Source: Cryptomeria japonica (lineage: Eukaryota; Streptophyta; Pinopsida; Cupressales; Cupressaceae). Taken from it: a stretch of 64,000 bases of DNA. The DNA is taken from NCBI RefSeq assembly GCF_030272615.1, contig NC_081414.1, positions 824,826,396 to 824,890,395 on the forward strand, given 5' to 3'. The notes under the pieces are model-generated. The model ran no database searches, had not been told where the DNA came from, and worked only from the letters and a program-made list of their open reading frames with translations. Positions 11,736 to 24,800 of the stretch are shown here, piece by piece. Made by a program: the position numbers and the translations under genes. Each line of letters starts with the position of its first letter. Position 1 is the first letter of the stretch.

Positions 11736-13480
11736 CAAATGGTAACAACAAAAAAGGTTACCATAAAACTATATTTCTCCAAAAAAAATAAAAATGTATC
11801 TGATGCAGAGCCCTTCTCACACCTAGGGACTGGTCCAAATCAGTTTTTTTAGACCCTTCAAATGATAGCAAGGATCCTACAAAATACTCCACACCTTAAA
11901 GGTTTGAACTACTCTCAACTCCTCAAGACTAGCACCTACTCAAGATGAGTAAATGGCTTCAACACCTCCAATACACCTCTCCATGACTATTTCTTTTGGG
12001 GGCCTTGGAATTGGTAAATTCATGACACCTAGGAACTATTCCAAATATTGGTTTTAGGATTTGGCACCAATACCCTATACTTCCTTTGGAAACCTACCCC
12101 CTTAGCTAGTAGCCCTCTTTGACGAGTATTTTGCCCTTAACTCCAAAATATTGAACACAACTTGGTAAACTATTTACCATTCTAGATACCCTTTATGAAG
12201 TTACACTTATCCCCAAAAGGGATTGGCAAGATCTGCAATCTAAGGGTCTGAACCCTTTAGGAGCCTAGAGGCCTAATTAGGGCTAATAGGCCTCCAATTA
12301 CAAAGAAACTCCCATTTATAGACTCTCAACCACCAAAAAAAATTAATTAACATGTGGAGGATCACTAATAACCTCTAATTATATGGTTGCACACTTGTAA
12401 TCCACCTCTATAAGATTTTAGGGTGATTGTGCTAATTTTGTCCAAGGTAGTCACATGGAGATGCCTACCTAGGTTCGCTTCATGCTCTTCACAAAAAATC
12501 CTCCCCTGCAAAAACCCATGGAAATATTAAATTACACTAGCCAATATTGCATTACACCAAAGGAAAGACCTTCTAGATGAGTGAGATGCAAGATATGGCC
12601 ATTATTAGGCAAAACCCTAGCCAAACCCTGATTTTCCAGGTTACAGTCAGTAAATCAAGGGGTTCTCACTACTCACAAAGGATCAATACCTCAAACCACC
12701 ACCAAAACAAAGGTAAATTAATCCTCTACCTACTACATGAACACATTTTTCAGAATCAATCCGTACAATGACGTACAAACAACAACAAGATCAGAATTTC
12801 AGGGAAAAACTCAAATTTCTATCTTGTTATGCTTCCAAACTTCAATCAACAAAAAATCTCACCTTGGGAATCATTTCCACAAGGTATATATGACTTTTCC
12901 AAATGGTTTCCAACTTAATTTGAAGAGGTTGGAGCTATTTAGAGGTTTACATCAACCGAAATCCAAAATGTTGCACTTTTGCTCCAAAAGTTGCATTTTC
13001 AAATGTTGCACTTTTTGACAAAAGTTGTCAGCCAAAACAAGTTTGGGATCCACACAACTTGTATCAACCAAACACCACTTACACACCCTAAAATCCTTCA
13101 AAACATCAAAACAAACATCACTCTACCCCTATTTACCAAATTGTCCAAATTGGCTTATCATGATGCGTAATTTGGGACATTGGTTTAAAAGGTGGGGTCC
13201 TTATTCAAAACATGAAAATGCATAAACTAGAGACATTCAAAATGATCCTAATACTCATCCTTTGATCCATGAATGTATTGTTGAAGAGGTGCCCCTGCAC
13301 CAGTATCATTTTTGTTTCACATGAAAAAATATCTTATACCTCTCTTTAAGTTCTGAAAGAAAGGTCTTCTAGGAGTTCACAACTATTCTGAGGTTTACAC
13401 ACAAACTGTTGATCTCCACTAATAGAACAATAAAATCATATAAGGAATTAGGTAAAAATATTGGATTCTACACACATTTT
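11736..13480. other. Element B 3' internal region without recognisable coding
   Basis: Only short frames, none with recognised motifs. Phrases about AAAAGTTG/TTGTCA and ATGGCCAT recall 53830-54440 in element G, so both may be the same non-coding module or insertion. This is a weak, by-eye similarity. Confidence 0.35.
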
Positions 13481-13499
13481 TCTACTTCAACAAGGAGAT

Positions 13500-15090
13500 G
13501 AGAGAAATGTTCTAATTTAGCTTCAACTATCTCCTTTACTTTCTAGAAAGTATTCACTACATCTTCTCTTTGCCTTAGAATAAATAAAATTCCAGACTGC
13601 AAATAATTTATCCTTCTTCTCTATTCACCATCTTTATCATTGAAAATATCAAATGTCTTGCCAGGAGAGTTCAACTTGGACTCAATGGGGTTAATTTAGC
13701 TTTGAAATTCTCAATAGCAGCAGGCCACTGGAGATAATACTTGTATAATCTAGCCACATCTTCAACACATTCTCTCATTTCCTCTATGATTTCAAATAAT
13801 CTTCTCTGAGAATTGATGCATCTCTTCTCCATAGCTTCCTGTACTTCATCTTTTCCATTAATTTATGTAGATGATTGCTTCAAACAATCTTCAAGCTCCT
13901 CAAACAAGACATATGATAAAATATCTACCTGATTATTCAAAGCAATGTTATTCTGGAGAAAATAATCAACTAAGACCTTTAATTTTATCCTGATCATATG
14001 ATGGGCCTGAAAGCCACATATCTGCAATCTTTTTCATACCATCTTCTCCTTTAAGCACACTTAAAATATTCTTAGTCTTGGAAGGGTCATCTTCATCCAT
14101 ACTATCTTCTTGTTTTTCAATTTTAGCCATCTTTCCTTTAGCTTCTCTAGGAGGTTCTAGATCATCAAGGTTAATAATTTCTTTCTTCTCTTCACTATTC
14201 TTCAATTTCAGAGAGGAAACTACAACTGATCTCTTCAACCTTCTTCTCTCAAAGGAGGAACTCTTCTCGGGAGAGATAAAAACACCATGAATTGGACCAG
14301 AAAACCATATATTTTAAAGATTTATGAAATGATATTTACATGCCTTATCTTTGTCTACTAGACAACTCAAATACCTATAAATCTGATTTCCAATAGGAAC
14401 ATTTGTCTTCCATACAACATTTTCCTTCAAAAGTAAAGATCTCAAGAAATAAAGCATCAAGCACATGATTAAGGAACCAAAACAGAAAGGATATCCATCA
14501 TCTTTTGTCATAGTGACATTCTGCATCAATAATAATTCACACAAATCAAAATCCTTACCTTCTTTTACCATCTTATGTGCAACATATACAACTATAGCAT
14601 AAGTAGATCCTTGTTTATATTAGAAATAAATCTTGTAAGAAATACCATAAGCAACAGACCTCACCAACGGATCAATGATTGTAGCAATTATCAATTCCCT
14701 TTGATCTCTCGTAACGCTAGTTAGGGTTTCAACTTCATTATTTTTGGCTAATTTCTTTATCAGAATAGTTCCAACACCACAAAGACTAGAAAGCATTGAT
14801 ATAGACTCCTTTGTAATCTAATAGGGCTTTTCCAATATCATGCATCCATCCTAAACAAAACTAAAAAATGAACTTGATTGAATCCTTATCGGTAAACCAC
14901 ATAAACTCACTCCAAATGTCCAAACCTGTATGCCCTAATTCTCTAATTCTTTGAGATTATTCATTTGTGAAATAACTTTCAAGATTCCTAATTTTTGTAT
15001 GATCAAATTCATCTAATTTAACCTTTGTGAACTTCCATATATCTCCATAGCTAGATTCTCCCATCATTATCATCTTAGATTCCATAGGAA
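13500..15090 (-). pseudogene. Element B ORF2, unknown protein, heavily decayed
   Basis: Minus-strand segments match ORF2 of element C in the same order. About 15060-14960 gives KVKLDEFDHTKIRNL (C has a VEDLGHTQIKDMY counterpart; the 60-kb fragment has VKLEEYDHKKMQSLW). About 14950-14900 gives a WSEFMWF segment (C has DDFMWLEDQPF). At 14571-14314 are DLCELLL and WKTNVPIGNQIYRYL (C: DLCEVLL and WELHRPITHQISDF). At 14238-13966 is a Lys/Glu-rich linker. Many stops and frameshifts separate these pieces. The function is unknown; it shows no enzyme motif I recognise. Confidence 0.6.
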
Positions 15091-15439
15091 AGGATGAAAG
15101 AAATACTTCCTTTTTTGGGTAACCTTGCTTTGATTCTTCTTCTACACTTCATCTACTCTTCCTCTTTAGTTTCTTCAACACACAATGTCAAAATGATCAT
15201 AAATTTTTATATTTAACTTGTTTGATATGCCTAGGGTTCTCCCACTAAAACTATCTTAGCATAATGACACTATCACATGTACATTGCATATGTAATCTAT
15301 CAGAGCATTTTAAACACATTAATATCAATACCAACACCAACACCAATATGTGGAGCCAACAACATGTAAATATTTCATGAGGGAGGGATAAATAGATTTT
15401 CTTTAAGGATCCCTCTAAGACAAAGCTACAAGATTAATT

Positions 15440-16628
15440 TCTGGAGGATGAAGCATCTCTATTAGACTTAGGTACAATAGACACATTCTTTCCCTTCCTT
15501 ATCCATACCATAACATAATTATTCTTAGATTTGTTTGATTTTGTTGGAGCAATCACATTCTCGCATCTATTAGAAAAATATCCTTTGAACTCTCACATCG
15601 ATAGTTGGACAATATTGAGAGAAGGCTTTTGGGAATACGAAGAATAACAAATTACAATGATGGATACAGTTAAGGTGCATTTGAGTGAGGTCACAAAAGG
15701 GACCCAAGTTTTTTATATATTTTATTCTGTCAATTAATATAAGGGTTTATAATAAAAAACTTCTTGTTACTCCACTTTGAAGTTTGTTAGAAAGTCAACC
15801 ATTGCATTAATCTATAAAAATGTTGGACAAATAAGACTTAAAAATTTAAGAACTTCCTAGTCTTGATTCAAAATACTAAATTTTCTAGTTTCGAGAATTT
15901 TTTGAGGATAGAACTCATGATTATTACAACAATTATTAGTCTTGTGTCCAAATCTCTTACAATCAAAACATTGATTATTGTGATTTACTTTAAACTTGCA
16001 ATCTATATCCTTATGTCAAAATTTTTAGCAATGAAAACAATAACCATTGAATGATGGTACCTTTGAGCATTCGGTTGATTGACTGACGTTCTATTTGCAA
16101 CAGGTTCTTGATTCCAGACCTTGTTTATATCTTCAGGTTTCTTTTCAACTTCCACTTTCTCTTCTTTGCCTTTGCCTTTGTAGTTCTAATTTGAGCATTC
16201 ACCGGATTGAAAACCTAATCCTTATTTATCTTTATGAGATTTTTACATGGTCAACAATTTATCTAGTAATGTATTGCTTTCAGTGACTTTTGCCTTTGAT
16301 TTTAGCTTCATAATTTTTTGTTCCATCTTTCCACATTCTTCTGACTTTTTATTGATTGTATCCTTTAGACTTTCTTCCACTTTTTTTCTTTCTTCAATTC
16401 GCATCTTTAGACTCACAATAGTCTCATTTTCCCATTTCAACTCTTTGTTAACTTCTCTATGCCTTTCTTTGAACTTCAGGATTTGATCTCTCAGTTTCTT
16501 GATACATTCATTCGCTTGATATTTTCTTTCAATTTCTCATTCTCAGATTCCACACTCTCTAGATCTTTAAGGGTTGTCTTCAACTCTTCATCAAAATACT
16601 ATTCTCTTGTCATATCCATAGGTGTCAT
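15440..16628 (-). pseudogene. Element B ORF1, coiled coil plus zinc knuckles, decayed
   Basis: The likely start ATG at 16628 (MTPMDMTRE) lies about 55 bases inside the PBS. A Glu/Lys-rich heptad-like region (16600-16240) follows, then the motif LDKLL...GLGFQSGE that also precedes the knuckles in element C and the 60-kb fragment. Two CCHC knuckles remain: 16039-15998 (CFHC, with internal stops) and 15970-15929 (CFDCKRFGHKTNNC). A trace of a third and the tail VMVWIRKGKN occur near 15600-15480, beyond a stretch that looks inserted. Multiple stops make it a pseudogene. Knuckles of this type bind nucleic acid in retroelement Gag proteins. Confidence 0.68.
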
Positions 16629-16683
16629 CTATTCAAATAACCAAGACCTCCCTCAAGAAGTTAAGCTAGCAACAAGGGACCAA

Positions 16684-16695
16684 GGTATGATACCA
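16684..16695 (-). other. Element B primer-binding site
   Basis: Minus strand TGGTATCATACC is the tRNA-Met type PBS with changes after the eighth base. It starts two bases from the LTR edge. Confidence 0.75.
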
Positions 16696-17278
16696 ATTGT
16701 TGAACAATCCTGAATACTGAAAGGGGGGGTGAATCAATATTCCCCTTTTAAAATTAAAACTGAACTTCTAAAACTTAGTTTATTATCAATTAACCTTAAC
16801 TCAAAATAAATGTATGTAGCATAATTGAAATGTAAGAGATACACAACCATAAGAGAGACACCATAATTTTTATACTTGGAAAACTCAAATGGGAAAAACC
16901 ATAGAGTGGGTTAACTCTCAAGATAATATAACTAGTTATATGAGATTACAGGGCTCACTGTCGAAGGGCTCACTTCCAATAATACAACCACTTACTGCTA
17001 GAAGGCTCACTGCCTAGAGATAGAGACAAGAAAATGAATTGAAAAAATTGCATCTACATAAGCATAGGTTAAGTTCTTGATAACCTTAGATGTCTAAACA
17101 ACTTCTTGTAGTAGATCTGGTCAAGAATCTCTGCAACTCTATTATAATTTGCCTATTCCAATCCATGATCACACCAATTCTAACTTTTTCTTTCAACACA
17201 TTAACACACTCAATCACACAAATATTCTTACTCACACTTGCACCGATACACTCTCTCTGCCATATTGAGCAAACCATA

Positions 17279-17322
17279 ACACACACGCGCACACACACAC
17301 ATGTGTGTATATGTGTAATGTA

Positions 17323-17359
<37 letters not shown>

Positions 17360-17437
17360 GCGTATGCGTATGCGTATGTGTATGCGTATGTGTATGTGTG
17401 TGTATCTGTATGTGTATATGTATGTGTATATATTACT
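17279..17437. repeat. Compound TG/TATGTG microsatellite
   Basis: An ACACAC/CGCGCA run passes into ATGTGTGT and then many TATGTG and TATGCG hexamers. It sits inside the right LTR of element B. The left LTR has no equivalent, so the repeat probably expanded after duplication. Confidence 0.9.
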
Positions 17438-17770
17438 GATATATGCACCAAATCGGCCTCAAGAACACTTTCTTCAATAATACTTCTTCATAGGTCTTCG
17501 ACGTGATTTATTTCAAGAATATTCCAACAGTCAAATCACACATTACATTCACCAAAGAAAAAACCAAAATAGAAAATCATTCAAGGTCAGCTAGACTCAG
17601 AATGATCAGATCCTCAAACTTCTACAAGCATGATTCCAAAGCACAAAAAATGATCCAACTTGACATAAAGAAATTGAGATCATGAACAACGTATTTATAA
17701 AAGATCATCACCAGAAACCAAAATGAGGAGGAATGTGGAGCACTTTAAACAGTGTCGAACACCATCATCA

Positions 17771-18636
17771 TGTTGGAATCCAAGAATACTGAGAGGGGGG
17801 GGGGGGTGTGTGAATCATTGTTCTATCGGAATATGCAATTTTAACCTTATTAAACCATGTATTCACCAATTGGTAAAATGGTACATATAAGATTGATAGA
17901 AGTAAAGAAATCATTAAGCCAATCACACAAATGAATACCATAACATAGAGAATTATACGTGGAAAACCTCAAAGAGGAAAAACCATGGTGGGATTTGTTA
18001 CCCACAATATCAATCCACTGGCCATATGAAAAGATATTACAAAATATGGGGGTCTGCACTTGTAGGAAGGCTTATAGCCTAGAGCACACTGCTCATCACA
18101 AAAGAGCTCACTGACTATAGTCACTTTGAATAGGAATTGAACTCATTTAATGCATTTTCTATGCTTGATATAATTCTGGTTCAAGCTCTATCTGTTCCGG
18201 TTCTGAAACCCTAAACCCTTACCGAAATAACCTCTTACATAATCAACATTTCTCGCATTATAGATATTACTCTCATAACCTAACATCTCACAAAATGATT
18301 TAATCAATTGACCTATATACCCTTACAATCCTTCATGCCTTATGCCGGCTTACATAGATAATTACAAAATGAATATACAAGTTGACTCAATTACATATAT
18401 ACATAAATATCAAAATCAATTGCCGATTGCTGGATCTCCCAAATGATGTCGGCCTCCTATACCGGTATCCTGATGAAGTTATGTTGGCCTCCAATGCCAT
18501 TACCCAAAGAATCCTTCCTACCGATGAAGAAACCAGTCAGTGCCGGTGAACAACCAAACCAAGATATGAAAGCCGGAACATGTTGCCATCAATGACAACA
18601 TATTGAAACCAATCAAATGAGTGTCAATTGCTAACA
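17771..18636 (-). mobile_element. Solo LTR K
   Basis: Begins TGTTGGAATCC and ends GCTAACA, with a perfect 5-base TSD CATCA (17766-17770 and 18637-18641). The left LTR of B keeps the empty site at about 4528-4540 (CACCATCATCACTAAATAC). It carries the G-tract module (about 17790-17815) and the AAACCATGGTGGG motif. No internal region is present, as expected after LTR-LTR recombination. Confidence 0.92.
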
Positions 18637-18982
18637 CATCACTCAATACAATTTTAAAGCACAACTTGTGGAGCACTAAATCAATTGCCACGACCAAATT
18701 CAAAACTAGGTCAACAAGAAAAAATATCCACATACTAACAACACACATTTCTAGAGAAAAAAACTTCTGGAAAACACATCTGCAACATATTCACAACAAT
18801 TGTAACATAATATTCCTAACATAACAACAAATTTCTTCATCTTCATACATACATACCTATCTTCCTTTGTTCTACAACACCCTCATACATACATATCACT
18901 ACTCTACAACACCTTCACTCTGTACACTATATCTAGATCACAAAGATTGACATCAATGATAACCAAACATATACTTATAGCA

Positions 18983-19143
18983 ATCTCCCCCTTTGTCATT
19001 GATGAAAAAACACATATAACCACTTTTATCCCCCTTAGAAACATATTATGTGTTCTCTACTTTATCTATACATCTATTCCACATCTCTCCATATCTCTCC
19101 CCCTTAGAAAAATGTCTATATTTATCTCCCTTTGACATCAAGG
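18983..19143 (-). other. PPT-region sequence on the outer side of the right B LTR
   Basis: Homologous to 11574-11735 (PPT-like tracts near 18983, 19027, 19094 and 19121), then homology stops at CATCAAGGAC. A 5' LTR should not be followed by PPT sequence, which points to a truncated neighbouring tandem copy. Confidence 0.65.
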
Positions 19144-19918
19144 ACTCTACCCACACTCTACAAAAAGGAAGTTTGAGTTTCGATACTTTCTTTGCATATC
19201 CAAATGAAATTATTTAAATTGTGATGAATAAAGAACTAGATCATTTCATTAATACTGCACATGGAGTCATTAAAGAAGCAAAGTATGGTGGAAAGTGGTT
19301 GTTCGGGCATGACTGAGTTTTGAAAGGGTTTCTATACTCCATTAGTCTGAGATTTGACATCAAAGTTCCTACAAAGTGGCAGTTATGTTCAACCTCACAT
19401 TTTTGCCACAATCCATTGTTTTGTAGAGGATCATACTTCTCTTAGCTTGTTTATGGGCTCATTTGAGCAACTTTAAACACTTCTTAAGGTGGGGCCTCCC
19501 TACCATGTTCTTAGTTTTCTAATTTTGGCTTGCTCATTTTGATTTTGTGCTCGATTTCCCCCTACCCTCCTACTTTTGTTTTGACATCGTTTCCCTTTGG
19601 ATAAGGCCTCTGGCTAAGTGGTCTAGATTTTTTGCATCTTGATTGGTCCCTTTCCCCCTTTTGAGCCCATTGCCTCAATTTTTGACATTTTTATTTTCTC
19701 GCCTTAGGTATAAAATCTTGGTTCATATGTCACTCTTCACCCTGAAACATTTACTTAGACCACAATGACTTGTTTGTACTTGGGGATTTTGTCAAGTTCT
19801 CATACCCAGTTGACAAGATTAACAAGTCTCTGAACCTTTCCTTTTGGTTCAAAAGTTCAGGAAATTCTCGATCACCCAACTACCTTAAACTGTTTGTCTT
19901 TATTGTTGGTCTTTGTAA
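19144..19918. other. No gene recognised
   Basis: No frame of useful length and no repeat structure seen. It lies between the truncated end of element B and LTR F. Confidence 0.4.
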
Positions 19919-20746
19919 TGTTGAAAATTTAGAATATTGAGAAGGGAGGGGTGAATCATTATTCCCTTGAATTTATTAAAACTTTTAAACAACCATCCAC
20001 ATAACATAACTTAAAGTGCAAAACTAAAATGAACAATAAGCAAAAATATAGTACACCACATAACATCGAAATTTATACGTGGAAAACCTAGGACAAGAAA
20101 AACCACAGAGAGGATCAAATCTCAATATCATGTAACCAGTTACAAAATACAGGGGTGGCTTACTGTCAAAGGACTCACTACCCAAATTATGATGGCTCAT
20201 TGCTAAAAGATGGCTTATAGCCAATATTACAAAATTTTGAATTGTTAAGATTGAATCTATCATATGCAAGAGATATAGTTCCACTGAGGTGCATAATCAC
20301 TTACACATTTACTATACATAATCACTTTTACATTCACTATAGATCACATGATATGATAAAAAATATCATCATCATATCCCTCACAATGCAACTGTATATA
20401 TGCCAATTTGAGTTTTCTTCAACTCGGCTCAACTAGAGGAAGGGTTAGACCAAAACCCTTTACAAGCTATTGCTTCATTATCAGAGACGTCAGTCAAAAC
20501 AAAAAGGAACTTCTCCATGATCCATCAAATAGGTGAAAACACCAAAATTATCATACAACCGATGAATCCAAAGAAGACCAGATCAAAATCTTCACACTGC
20601 ACTATGCAGGCAAGCAAGGTATACTATTATTGGACCCAAAAATTGTGTCGTAACAAAACATGATCATCTAAAATCTTGAATGTAATCGTTATACCAAATA
20701 AAAAACAAGTTCTCAAAATATTACAGGAATATCTAGTAGTGTGGAG
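19919..20746 (-). repeat. LTR F, left part
   Basis: Starts TGTTGAAAATTTAG with a G-tract (19941-19957) and the TACGTGGAAAACC phrase typical of these LTRs. Broken at 20746 by tandem element D-E and continued at 48526. The last five bases (TGGAG) are the TSD of D-E. Confidence 0.75.
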
Positions 20747-21806
20747 TGTTGGTATTTTGGTATGGTTTGTCATTGATGTCAACACCTACTAAACACTTAT
20801 CAACTTTGGCACTTTGGAGAATCAGCAACATTCACCGGCAAGCAAGTGACTTATGCACAATAACTGATATCTGGTACACCGGCAAGACATAATGATCATC
20901 GACACTTGGAAGGGCATGGAAAACACTTGGTTATGTTGAAGACATCGTGTGGACACCTTGTCTTGGAGTTTTGTTTACTGGTATATTCGTATTTGCATAT
21001 TTGTTGTTACCAGCAAATAGGTCCAGGTTATACACCGACAGGTTTATCTTTTCCAGATCAGCATGGCATGCTATGGAGAAGACTTATTGTTGTTGTAAAT
21101 GCATTAAGCTGACATGTTGAATCGGTTATTGCATCGGGCATTAATTTATTTGTAAAATGACTTTATTGTAATATCTTGTAGAGCTGACCTACTAAAATTT
21201 GGTCTTAGGTTATGATATAAATATAAGATCTTATTTGTAAGATTGAAAAGGGAATGCGAAGAAGATTTGTGTGAAGGTATATGCGAGAATAAGCATAGCT
21301 ATACACACAGACATCATTTGAAGGTGAAGGAAGGTTTTGTGAAAGCATATCAAAACTACACCGGTACTGAATCTAGCATATGACGATGCTATTTTGAGCA
21401 GTACATCCTTATTGGATTTAACCATCCAATTGTAGTTAGTGTGACTCCTATTTTGTGTTTGAGCAGTGAGCTCTAGGCACTTGGCCTTTCTGCATGTACA
21501 GACCTCATTTGTATACACTTACTATTTGCAGTAGTATCATCTGATTGTGGGTAAGGTTTCCCACCATGGTTTTTCCCCTTACAGGGTTTCCACGTACAAA
21601 TATTGGTGTTATGTGTTGTGGATGACTTTGTCTTTTTGTTTCATGCATTAACATTTACCGATATTGCAAATTATCTGATAAAACTGTCCACCGGTATAAA
21701 AGATTGTTTCACCAGTATTAAGCAGAAAGTTTATTAAGTTGTTTTTGGTTTAAATTTATTTGACAACTATTTCACCCCCCCTCTCAATTGTCTCTGGGAC
21801 CTAACA
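20747..21806 (+). repeat. Element D 5' LTR
   Basis: Starts TGTTGGTATTTTGG and ends GGGACCTAACA. It contains the C-tract module near 21767-21785 and a conserved TTTCCACGTACAAAT stretch near 21590. Confidence 0.93.
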
Positions 21807-21808
21807 AT

Positions 21809-21820
21809 TGGTATCAGAGC
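21809..21820 (+). other. Element D primer-binding site
   Basis: TGGTATCAGAGC, complementary to initiator tRNA-Met, two bases after the LTR. Confidence 0.9.
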
Positions 21821-21862
21821 AGAGTCCTCTTTTGTAGAAGTTTAACAGCTTGAGGAGATGCA

Positions 21863-24800
21863 ATGTCTACTAACTATTTCAGGAAGGACAGTCCTAAACT
21901 TGATGGAACCAACTATGGCATATGGAAGATCAGAATGGAGACAAATCTAAATTGCATTGGAAAGGATATCTAGGATGTTACAAAGAATGGCTATACTGCT
22001 TGTACTCAAAGTCTGCCTAATCCACCTAACTTGACTAAAGATGAAGAAAATGATTGCAAAGCAAGAGAAGCACTTTTGAGCGCATTAATAGATCAACAAA
22101 TCTTGGGATTATCAGATAGGTCTACTGCTAAAGCTATTTGGGATCATATGGAAACACTAAATGGAGGAGATTCCATAGTGAAAATTGCAAAGCTTGAAAG
22201 TTTTCGGGTCAAGTATGAAAATCTGAAAATGGAAGAAGATGAAAGGATTTCTACTTTTATGGAAAGAGTAAATGAAATTGTTTTGGGTAGTAAATATTGT
22301 GGAGGAACCTTAAGTGAGGATGAAATTGTCTCAAAAGTTTTAAGAGGATTGCCACCGGCATATAAAATGAAGGTTACTGCTATAAATGAATTAAGAACAA
22401 TGCCGAATACATCAGTAACTAGAGATACATTGATTGGAAAACTCTCAGCTTTTGAAATTGAGGAATTTGGTCCTGTTGCTACTATAAAGATATATTTAGC
22501 CTTCAAAGCATCAACATCATCTACATCATCATTTCAAAAATCAGATTGGAAAGCCTTTTATGCAAGAGAACTTGAAAAAACTAGGAAGCAGAATGAAGAA
22601 CTTGAAGCACTATTTGCAAGGAAAATGCCTAAAGGTCTAGTTGGAAGTAAGTATGAAGGTAAAGCACCCTTTAAATGTTTTAACTGCAATAAGATTGGTC
22701 ATATGGATTTAAGATGCCCTAATAGACATGCTAGACTAAGAGAAGAAGCTAGAAGAACATACAAGCCTAACCCTGAATATCAGAGATACAAATTTAAGAA
22801 GAATAAAGACAAATCTTGTTATCTTGTTGATGAAGGAGTGACTGATGATTCTGATGAGGATTCGACAGAAAATGGATGGGTTTTTGTTACTATAACAGAA
22901 GATCAACTGACACCTATAGTCCAATCAGTAGAGCAGGCCCTGGCAGCAAAAATTGAAGTAAAGGATGAGTGGATCATTGATTCAGGATGCTCACATCATA
23001 TGACAGTAGATAAAGGTAAATTCTTGAACTTTCAAGAATACAATGGAGGCTTAGTGAGATTTGGAGATGACAAAGCTTGTTTCATCAAAGGTAAGGGTAC
23101 AATATCTCTGGATGGTAAATATAACACTGACAATGTTTACTATGTTGAAGGTTTAAAGCATAATCTTTTGAGTGTTGGTCAGTTAGTTGAGAAAGGATTT
23201 CAGTTACAATTCAAAAATGGTAATTGGAATTGGTAATCAGACTAGAGGTAATATCTTTCATTTGAATAACAGTGAAAACACATGCTTGATTGCACATATT
23301 GATGAAATTTGGCTATGGCATAAGAGACTCTGTCATGTAAATTTTGATTGCATTGTGAAAATCAGTACCACTAAGGCAGTTAGAGATTTACCTAAAATTG
23401 TCAAACCTCACAATACAGTATGTAAGGAATGTCAATTTGGAAAACAAGTTAGAGCTAGTTTCAAAAGTATTCCAGAAAAATCCAATAATGCTCTTGATTT
23501 AAATCATACTGATTTATGTGGTCCAGCTAGAACTAAAAGCTTAGAAGGTGATAGATATTTCATGCTAATCATTGATGACTATTCTAGAATGTGTTGGGTT
23601 ACTTTTCTTTGAGAAAAATTAGAAGCACTTGGAAAGTTCAAATTATTCAAAGCAATGGTAGAAAATGAAACCGGTAAGAAAATAAAATGTCTAAGATCAG
23701 ATCAAGGAGGATAATTTACGTCTAAGGAATTTAATACATTCTATGAAGTAAATGGAATCAGAAGACAACTATCAGCACCTCAGACACCACAACAAAATGG
23801 AGTTGTTGAAAAGAAAAAAAAATCTATCTTGGATGCAGCAAGAAGTATGTTATTAGAAGCAAACATACCACATTTATATGGGAGAGAGGCAATAAGTACA
23901 ACACTCTATACATTCAACAAAGTTCACATCAAAGGTGAAACCGGTAAGACCCCTCATGAACTATGGTTTGGTATTACTCCTACTTTAAATATTTCAAAAT
24001 TTTTGGAAGTAAATGCTATATTGGAAGAGATGAGTACATTGGGAAATTTGATCCTAGAAGTGATGAAGGAATATTTCTTGGTTATTCATCTAAGAGTAAA
24101 GCATATAGATGTTTTAACAAAAGATTGCAGAAAATTGTTGAAAGTACAAATGTGAAGATTGATGAACAATTCAGAGGAACTTCAAGGTATATAGATTCTG
24201 GACCGACAACAAAAATTCTAAAAAATGAACCTACACTAAATCCACTGGTACATAATGAAGATCTAGTTACATCGGTATCATCTGAAAATTCCAAAGTGAC
24301 TGAGGAACAACAACAAACAAAGACACCCTTGTATGTAAGACTAAATCATTCTGAAGATTAGATAATTGGAAACAAGTATAAAGGAGTTATGACAAGAGGA
24401 AGATTGGCAAATGAAGAGGTATGTCTTATTTCTCAAACTGAACCATCATCAGTTAATGAGGCATGTGAAGATAAATATTGGATTAAAGCTATGGAAGAAG
24501 AATTAGAACAAATTGAGAAGAATAACACTTGGACATTAGTTCCCCGGCCTAAAGAAAAAAATGTAATTGGAACCAAATGGGTATTCAGAAACAAACTTAA
24601 TGAAGATGGTAAGGTTATCAAAAATAAAGAAAGATGAGTGTGTAAGGGATATTCTCAGAAAGAAGGAATTGATTACAATGAGACCTTTGCACCGGTAGCC
24701 AGAATTGAGGTAGTCAGATTATTTTTGGCTTTTGTAGCACACAAGAACTACAAAGTATATCAAATGGATATTAAATGTGCATTTTTGAATGAAGATCTTG

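Larger units (their letters stand above)
16698..18982 (-). repeat. Element B right LTR, interrupted by solo LTR K
   Basis: Starts TGTTGAACAATCC with a G-tract at 16719-16735 and ends TATAGCA. Without K it is about 1.4 kb. The portion from 17165 on matches the left LTR. It carries a long TG-rich microsatellite absent from the left copy. Confidence 0.75.
4190..19143 (-). mobile_element. Element B: non-autonomous two-ORF LTR retrotransposon, interrupted and probably a tandem remnant
   Basis: Sequence either side of copia element A (4190-4631 and 11324-11735) matches 17165-17770 and 18642-19143, defining left and right LTR copies on the minus strand. Between them lie PPT-like tracts, decayed ORF2 (about 13500-15090), decayed ORF1 (about 15440-16628) and a PBS (16684-16695). 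No protease, integrase, RT or RNase H is visible. The left LTR lacks the part matching 16698-17165. The right LTR is followed by PPT-region sequence (18983-19143) that would normally occur only beside a 3' LTR, so B may be the remnant of a tandem copy. Copia element A sits in one LTR and solo LTR K in the other. Confidence 0.7.

Noticed and set aside
17086-17506. Frames of 121 and 138 codons rich in Tyr/Val/Thr/His
   Set aside because: They are translations of the TG/TATGTG microsatellite.
22144-22506. 120-codon minus-strand frame in gag of D, also seen in A, E and I
   Set aside because: Antisense of conserved Gag coding sequence; recurrence follows from homology, with no independent motif.
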